Part shown: piece after piece, positions 59,703 to 64,000 of the stretch
Numbering within the stretch: the first letter of the stretch is position 1
How the letters are laid out: every line of letters starts with the position of its first letter
Assembly (NCBI GenBank): GCA_023512345.1
Contig: JAILZT010000013.1
Coordinates: 1-64,000, forward strand
From: Paenibacillus sp.
GTDB lineage: Bacteria; Bacillota; Bacilli; Paenibacillales; Paenibacillaceae
Direction: 5' to 3'
DNA: 64,000 bases
The notes under the pieces: generated by a model
Told to the model about the DNA's origin: nothing
Seen by the model: the letters and a program-made list of their open reading frames with translations, nothing else
Databases searched by the model: none
Program-made: the position numbers and the translations under genes

Positions 59703-60695
59703 GTGTTAAAAGAATCGGTAAAACAGGTTCGCACTGCGAACATAGAACATCTATCAAACCGACTGAAAACAAGCGGCAAGCTGGACAGGGGCATGAAGCG
59801 ATCCTTTAAGGTCATTAATATTGCTTTCTATTATTTAGTTATCCTTAGTCTAAGCTTTGTATTCTTGTATCCTTTGCTGTACATGTTATCCAAATCCATG
59901 ATGCAAATGCAGGATGTGGCTGACGCAACTGTGCAATGGCTGCCAAAACGGCTAAATTTCCATAACTATGCCTTGGCGTGGGAGTCGCTTAAATTTTGGG
60001 GCGGCTTCACCAATAGCGCTATTATTTCCTTCGGGAGCGCGATTCTGCAAATCTTGAGCTGTTCTATTATCGGCTATGGCTTTGCGAGATATCGGTTCCC
60101 GGGTTATACAGTTTGTTTCGTACTGCTTTTGTTTACTTTTCTTGTTCCGCCACAGACCATTGTTGTCCCGCTGTATTTATTCTTCAGTGATCTTGGGTGG
60201 ATCAACACACATTTGCCGTTCGTGATTCCTTCTATGTTTGGCCATGGTTTGAAAGGGGCATTGTTCGTATTGATCTTTATTCAGTTCTATCGGAGAATGC
60301 CTAATGTTCTGGAGGAAGCGGCACGTATTGACGGGGCAGGTCCACTCAGAACGTACTGGAAAATCATGTTTCCTCTCGCCAAGCCAGCAATGCTGATCGT
60401 ATTTTTGTTCTCGGTGGTCTGGCATTGGAACGATAGTTTTGAACCGAATACGTATTTAACTACGCCGAACTTTTATAATCTGTCACAGCGGTTAGCGATG
60501 TTCTATGGCTCTAATAATCAGGCGGCAGAAGCGATGGCGCAGACGACATCTGGCTCTATCGGAATGGCCCCAACAGGACTTAATCAGATTATGGCCGGTT
60601 GTATATTGACCATCTTGCCAATATTAATTTTGTATCTGTTTGTACAGCGTCATTTCGTAGAAAGCGTGGAACGTTCAGGTATCGCTGGAGAGTAG
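59703..60695 (+). CDS. ABC sugar permease, second MalG-type, 330 aa
   Basis: A start at 59703 (TTG) follows AGGGAGG; an N-terminal extension of about 40 basic residues precedes the first membrane segment. Six segments and an EAA loop EAARIDGAGPLRTYWKIMFP (about residues 201-220). Pairs with the previous gene. No ABC ATPase follows; the cluster ends in a terminator. Confidence 0.9.
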   Translation: MLKESVKQVRTANIEHLSNRLKTSGKLDRGMKRSFKVINIAFYYLVILSLSFVFLYPLLYMLSKSMMQMQDVADATVQWLPKRLNFHNYALAWESLKFWGGFTNSAIISFGSAILQILSCSIIGYGFARYRFPGYTVCFVLLLFTFLVPPQTIVVPLYLFFSDLGWINTHLPFVIPSMFGHGLKGALFVLIFIQFYRRMPNVLEEAARIDGAGPLRTYWKIMFPLAKPAMLIVFLFSVVWHWNDSFEPNTYLTTPNFYNLSQRLAMFYGSNNQAAEAMAQTTSGSIGMAPTGLNQIMAGCILTILPILILYLFVQRHFVESVERSGIAGE

Positions 60696-60736
60696 CGCCT
60701 CGAGAGGTATAAAAGAAAACAATATGGGCAAAAAAA

Positions 60737-60776
60737 ACAAGCCAGTTTCCGTAGTATTGGAGACTGGCTTGTTTTT
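60737..60776 (+). terminator. terminator of the carbohydrate cluster
   Basis: ACAAGCCAGTTTCC pairs with GGAGACTGGCTTGT (one G-T pair) around an 8-base loop, followed by TTTTT. Its stem and loop are nearly the same as those of the terminator at 61747-61784. Confidence 0.92.
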
Positions 60777-60828
60777 ACTTTTGCTCCATTAGTCAAGGAT
60801 AAATAAACAATCGAACCCTCTAACACTG

Positions 60829-60837
60829 TGTTATACT
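60829..60837 (+). promoter_or_regulatory. probable -10 of the chemotaxis-type gene
   Basis: TTATACTAT contains TATACT, one base from TATAAT, 34 bases before the preferred TTG start. No convincing -35 is seen. Its position argues against the upstream ATG at 60838. Confidence 0.45.
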
Positions 60838-60870
60838 ATGCTCAAATATCTACTAGGAGATGTTAGAATA

Positions 60871-61713
60871 TTGAACAACCAAAATCCAAGTAATGTTAAT
60901 GAATTACTAGAATCCCTGAAACTGACTCTGCCTTTAGTTCAGAAGCTTTTTCCCATTGACGTTATGTTTGCCTTATCTAATACAGAATCATTTGTATACT
61001 ACCTTCCGGGTAATGAAATTGATATAAAGATACAGGAAGGAACACCTATTCCGCAAAAAGGCGGGATTCGGAAGGCTCTGGAGACAGGTGAAGCTGTTAG
61101 TGCGAATGTTCCGAAAGAGGTTTATGGGCTGCCTTTTAAGTCTTCCTCTTTGCCTGTTATTGGGGAAGATGGATCTATTGAAGGTGTTTTAACAATGGGT
61201 ATCAGCCTGAAAAATCAGGAAACTTTAAGCTCTGCCGCGAATGCTCTGGCAACAACCTCGGAAGAGATTAATACGACTTCAGAAGAAATTGCCGAAACAG
61301 CCTCGGAATTGGCTAATACTATTAGTGATCTTAAGATTCTGGGTCAAAAGGTTGTACAAGAATTGCATAAAACAGATGAGATTCTGGATTTTATCAAAAA
61401 AGTAGCGGATAACTCTAACTTGCTGGGTCTCAACGCTGCAATTGAAGCTGCACGCGCTGCTGAGCATGGTCGTGGTTTTGGTGTAGTTGCACAAGAAATT
61501 AGGAAAATGTCGGTCTCCAGCGCTTCATCTGCGAAAGAAATCGAAGAGATTTTACTTAAGATTAAAAATAATATCACCCTAATCGATCAAACGTTGTATG
61601 AGTGTCTTTCACAGAGCGAGCGCCAAGCAGCAGCAACGGAGGAGATTTCCGCCACCATGAACCAGTTGGCTGCCTCCGCAGTAGAGATCGAAAAAATCGC
61701 ACGCCTGATTTAA
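60871..61713 (+). CDS. soluble methyl-accepting chemotaxis-type protein, 280 aa
   Basis: The TTG at 60871 is preferred (TAGGAGA upstream) over an ATG at 60838 that coincides with the likely -10 region. An N-terminal sensor region of about 110 residues ([39 protein letters not shown]) resembles small PAS/Cache-like sensors. The signalling hairpin tip is [20 protein letters not shown] then [15 protein letters not shown] (about residues 182-216). No membrane segment. A shortened receptor that may act on the chemotaxis array from the cytoplasm. Confidence 0.88.
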   Translation: MNNQNPSNVNELLESLKLTLPLVQKLFPIDVMFALSNTESFVYYLPGNEIDIKIQEGTPIPQKGGIRKALETGEAVSANVPKEVYGLPFKSSSLPVIGEDGSIEGVLTMGISLKNQETLSSAANALATTSEEINTTSEEIAETASELANTISDLKILGQKVVQELHKTDEILDFIKKVADNSNLLGLNAAIEAARAAEHGRGFGVVAQEIRKMSVSSASSAKEIEEILLKIKNNITLIDQTLYECLSQSERQAAATEEISATMNQLAASAVEIEKIARLI

Positions 61714-61746
61714 TGAGTCTGAGTAATAATACTTTTCTTCAAATAT

Positions 61747-61784
61747 AAAAGCCAGTCTCCGTGTTATTGGAGACTGGCTTTTTT
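61747..61784. terminator. bidirectional terminator between the chemotaxis-type and TerC genes
   Basis: AAGCCAGTCTCC pairs with GGAGACTGGCTT around a 9-base loop; T run on the + side and AAAA before the stem give tails in both directions. Nearly the same as the hairpin at 60737. Confidence 0.9.
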
Positions 61785-61801
61785 GTCGTGCTGAAAACTA
61801 G

Positions 61802-62629
61802 TTATTTTCCGAGTTGATTATCAAGTTCTTGAATTGGATTCTCTTCAGCGGTCTCTTCTGAAACCGTACTGCTTAAGAACCAACCCAGTGCTGCGATAAG
61901 CACAAGTACAACATAGAAGGTTGCCTTCCACCAAGTACTATGAGCGAAGTCTTCGGACAAAACTCCCAGTGAAGGGTGAGCCAAAGTAATGACAGCCAGC
62001 TTAATACCTACCCAGCCAACAATGAAGAAGGCTGCTGTCTCAAGACCGGGACGGGAATGCAGCAATTTAACGAAGAAGGAAGCCGCGAAACGCATAATAA
62101 CGAGTCCGATAAATCCACCTGCGAAGATAACCAGGAATTGTCCACCATCTAGGCCTCCGATATGTGGAAGTCCACTTTCAGGGAGAGCAACAGCCAAGGC
62201 CACCGCAGCTAGAATGGAGTCAACGGCAAAGGCAATATCCGCTACCTCAACCTTTAATACTGTAAACCAGAAGCTGGATTTCTTTTTATTAACTGCACCA
62301 TCCGTACCGCTTTCAGCAGCTTCGTCTGTGGTCGACTTTTTAAATAATATTTTTCTGAAGATATGATTTAAAGCGATAAACAACAGATATATTGCGCCAA
62401 TGGCCTGTACTTGCCAGATATCTACCAAGTAGGAAATGACGAACAGTGAACCGAAACGGAACACGAATGCTCCTGCCAAACCATAAAAGAGTGCTTTTTT
62501 TCTTTCCTCATCAGGAAGGTGTTTTACCATAATAGCCAAGACTAGTGCATTATCTGCTGCGAGAAGTCCTTCTAGTGCTACAAGAACGAGCAGAACCCAA
62601 CCATACTCTAACAATAATCCTAATTCCAT
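61802..62629 (-). CDS. TerC-family membrane protein (metal efflux type), 275 aa
   Basis: The ATG at 62629 (minus strand) has AAAAGGGGAGAAAG upstream; a longer frame starting at 62728 lies in the leader and is rejected. Seven to nine membrane segments; TerC signatures EGLLAADNALVLAIMVKHLP and DIAFAVDSILAAVALAVALP carry the conserved Asp residues in membrane segments. Members such as B. subtilis YceF/YkoY are Mn2+ exporters that metallate secreted enzymes. The yybP-ykoY riboswitch upstream fits that role. Confidence 0.93.
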   Translation of the reverse strand: MELGLLLEYGWVLLVLVALEGLLAADNALVLAIMVKHLPDEERKKALFYGLAGAFVFRFGSLFVISYLVDIWQVQAIGAIYLLFIALNHIFRKILFKKSTTDEAAESGTDGAVNKKKSSFWFTVLKVEVADIAFAVDSILAAVALAVALPESGLPHIGGLDGGQFLVIFAGGFIGLVIMRFAASFFVKLLHSRPGLETAAFFIVGWVGIKLAVITLAHPSLGVLSEDFAHSTWWKATFYVVLVLIAALGWFLSSTVSEETAEENPIQELDNQLGK

Positions 62630-62703
62630 TGATCTTTCTCCCCTTTTCTTCGAATGAAATGCATTATAGGGCCTCAGTCTTACTGCTAGCATGACCAATT
62701 TTA

Positions 62704-62771
62704 TATAAAAAAGACCTTTACCAAACAAATCAGCCTTTGGAATAAAGGACTAACTTGATTGGTAAAGGTCT
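62704..62771 (-). terminator. leader terminator of the TerC riboswitch
   Basis: On the minus strand, AGACCTTTACCAA (62771-62759) pairs perfectly with TTGGTAAAGGTCT (62724-62712), followed by a run of T (TTTTTTAT). The inner hairpin CCTTTATTCCAAAGG may belong to the alternative structure. It lies between the aptamer and the ribosome site, as expected for transcriptional control. Confidence 0.9.
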
Positions 62772-62774
62772 CGC

Positions 62775-62865
62775 TAACAATGGTTCATTGCCGATAAAGC
62801 CGGAGAATATCCTCATATTCTCGTATTGACGACTTTATCTAACAGCTACTCCCCTTTACGGGATT
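62775..62865 (-). promoter_or_regulatory. yybP-ykoY (manganese) riboswitch
   Basis: Minus-strand leader sequence includes the diagnostic AAAGGGGAGTAGCTGTT (62857-62841) and, after a hairpin (GAGAATAT/ATATTCTC), the closing CGGCTTTATCGGCAATGAACC. This is the conserved core of yybP-ykoY RNAs, which bind Mn2+ and open the terminator so that the downstream exporter is made. Confidence 0.9.
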
Positions 62866-62917
62866 ATATTCAATTTGAGTATTTACGAATTGAGTATTAC
62901 TAAGGTTTCCTAAGAAG

Positions 62918-62946
62918 ATCATATACTAGTTGAGAATCGTTGTCAA
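62918..62946 (-). promoter_or_regulatory. sigma-A promoter of the TerC leader
   Basis: On the minus strand TTGACA (62946-62941), 17-base spacer, TATGAT (62923-62918). Perfect -35 and good -10, placed about 55 bases before the riboswitch core. Confidence 0.87.
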
Positions 62947-62973
62947 ACTACAATAGGCATATCACACAAATTA

Positions 62974-63007
62974 ACTTGCGGGTAATGAAATTTCACTTGC
63001 AGGTAAT
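62974..63007 (+). repeat. 13-base direct repeat with 21-base period
   Basis: ACTTGCGGGTAAT (62974-62986) and ACTTGCAGGTAAT (62995-63007) differ at one base and begin 21 bases apart, two helical turns. They lie between the TerC promoter and the nif promoter and could bind a dimeric regulator. Confidence 0.6.
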
Positions 63008-63038
63008 TAACATTGTAAACGGAAACATGATACATATA

Positions 63039-63055
63039 AGTTAGATAAGATAACA
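63039..63055 (+). promoter_or_regulatory. candidate GlnR site I upstream of nifB
   Basis: AGTTAGATAAGATAACA fits the GlnR pattern TGTNA-N7-TNACA except for the first base. It lies 60 bases before the -35, where a site for GlnR activation of nif is known in Paenibacillus. Confidence 0.55.
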
Positions 63056-63114
63056 TATAGTTTGACGAAACTGCAAACATAAGGAAAATAAGTGCTTTTT
63101 TGCAGGAATGTTAA

Positions 63115-63143
63115 TTGACGATATTCATACATGAAAATATGAT
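63115..63143 (+). promoter_or_regulatory. sigma-A promoter of the nif operon
   Basis: TTGACG (63115-63120), 17-base spacer, TATGAT (63138-63143). It is about 97 bases before the nifB ATG. Paenibacillus nif operons use this type of promoter rather than sigma-54. Confidence 0.82.
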
Positions 63144-63174
63144 GTAACTATTCAAAGCGATTCAGTAAGTTTCA

Positions 63175-63191
63175 TGACATAAAACATAACA
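63175..63191 (+). promoter_or_regulatory. candidate GlnR site II downstream of the nif start point
   Basis: TGACATAAAACATAACA fits TGTNA-N7-TNACA except for the third base. It is just downstream of the expected transcription start, the position where GlnR represses nif with excess nitrogen in Paenibacillus. It is also part of a wider palindrome TGACAT...ATGTCA. Confidence 0.55.
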
Positions 63192-63239
63192 TTAATGTCA
63201 ACCAGAGAGAAAGAAAACACTTATTCAGGAGGTGGGGAA

Positions 63240-64000
63240 ATGGAGCCGCAGCTATCGTCTTGTCTATCAAATGAAGCGGAGGAGGAGATTAGCCGCCACC
63301 CTTGTTACAGTGAGGAAGCGCACCGCTTTTTCGCCAGGATGCATATCCCGGTCGCTCCCGCCTGCAACATCCAATGCAATTACTGCAACCGAAAATTCGA
63401 CTGTGTGAATGAAAGTCGGCCGGGCGTTGTCAGTGAGGTGCTAACTCCCACTCAGGCGGAGCAAAAAGTAAAAGGGGTTGCTGCCCAATTAATGCAGCTA
63501 TCAGTAGTAGGTATTGCTGGCCCCGGTGATCCGCTGGCTAACCCTGAGAAAACATTCGATACGTTTGAAAGGGTCAAGAAACATGTCCCGGATGTATCCC
63601 TCTGCTTAAGCACTAATGGACTAACGCTCTACAGGCATATTGATGAAATTGTGAGATTGGGTATCCGTCACGTAACGATTACCATTAACGCCATTGATCC
63701 GGAGGTTGGCCGCGATATTTATCCTTGGGTATTTGATGAAGGTGTACGGTACGAAGGAAAAGAAGCAGCGGCATTACTGATTAGCCGTCAGCTCCAAGGT
63801 CTTGAACTGCTTGCCAAGCAGGGGATGCTTGTCAAAGTCAATTCAGTAATGATTCCGGGTGTCAATGACCATCATCTACCCGAAGTTTCCAAAAGAGTTA
63901 AGGAGCTTGGGGCCACGCTGCACAATGTTACACCGCTGATTATCGCACCCGGCAGCCAGTATGAACGGGACGGCCGCAAGGCGCCTCGCCCGAAGGAACT
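63240..64000 (+). CDS. nifB: NifB, FeMo-cofactor biosynthesis radical SAM protein (5' part, runs off the window)
   Basis: ATG at 63240 after CAGGAGGTGGGG; the frame is open to the end of the window (253 codons). The radical SAM motif is PACNIQCNYC (Cys42, Cys46, Cys49), with further NifB residues HPCYSEEAHRFFARMHIPVA, FDCVNESRPGV, GIAGPGDPLANPEKT, LSTNGL, ITINAIDPEVGRDIYPWV and VNSVMIPGVNDHH. NifB makes NifB-co, the 8Fe core of the nitrogenase cofactor. In Paenibacillus nifB opens the compact nif operon, so nifHDK are expected to the right. Confidence 0.97.
   Translation, partial: MEPQLSSCLSNEAEEEISRHPCYSEEAHRFFARMHIPVAPACNIQCNYCNRKFDCVNESRPGVVSEVLTPTQAEQKVKGVAAQLMQLSVVGIAGPGDPLANPEKTFDTFERVKKHVPDVSLCLSTNGLTLYRHIDEIVRLGIRHVTITINAIDPEVGRDIYPWVFDEGVRYEGKEAAALLISRQLQGLELLAKQGMLVKVNSVMIPGVNDHHLPEVSKRVKELGATLHNVTPLIIAPGSQYERDGRKAPRPKE

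Noticed and set aside
62974..63007. Iteron-type origin
   Set aside because: Only two copies, with no replication gene nearby.

Overview
The window looks like a chromosomal segment of a nitrogen-fixing, spore-forming Paenibacillus. Supporting genes are a GerA/GerB/GerC-type germination operon, a TerC gene behind a yybP-ykoY-type (manganese) riboswitch, a Paenibacillus-style carbohydrate ABC cluster, and a nifB start at the right edge behind a sigma-A promoter with GlnR-like boxes. No rRNA, tRNA, CRISPR array or recombinase gene was seen.

Region 1 (1 to about 30.1 kb, with cassette-like genes to 32.8 kb) is the main finding: an integron-like gene-cassette array. About 30 small AT-rich genes, all on the + strand and mostly one per unit, are separated by about 20 complete and a dozen partial copies of a GC-richer, highly structured site. 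Each site opens with a 7-base box ending in AAC, followed by TATTCACG. It closes with CGTGAATA, a short A/C-rich spacer and a box beginning GTT. The variable bases of the opening box of a site usually do not match the closing box of the same site. They match the closing box of the PREVIOUS site, which lies at the other end of the same gene unit. That is what integron recombination between G and TT of GTTRRRY predicts, because the two boxes become one attC site only when the cassette is a circle. Cassette products include TmrB (tunicamycin resistance family), serine hydrolases, NUDIX hydrolases, a GNAT acetyltransferase, VOC proteins, HAD hydrolases, P-loop kinases, a kinase-like protein, a PP2C-like protein, a methyltransferase, an SDR, an LprI-like lipoprotein and many unknowns. 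Sites are intact on the left and become half-sites on the right, where broken genes accumulate (nonsense, frameshift and internal-deletion alleles). This suggests the active end, and any integrase, lies left of base 1.

Region 2 (33 to 45 kb) is ordinary mixed-strand chromosome: a YwqK/MORN-type protein, small membrane proteins and lipoproteins, a ger operon, a serine hydrolase convergent to it, a two-component system, and a large secreted YcdB/YcdC-SLH protein.

Region 3 (45.4 to 60.7 kb) is a ten-gene + strand cluster for carbohydrate capture: a membrane-anchored GH51 arabinofuranosidase, a lipoprotein binding protein, a 990-residue protein fusing CBM-like modules to a solute-binding domain, two permease pairs, an NHL/TPR membrane protein, a Yip1-like protein and a DUF5696 protein. 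It has no ABC ATPase, so a shared MsmX-type ATPase elsewhere is inferred.

Region 4 (60.8 to 64 kb) holds a soluble chemotaxis-type protein bracketed by near-identical terminators, the riboswitch-controlled TerC gene on the - strand, and the divergent nifB promoter and gene start.
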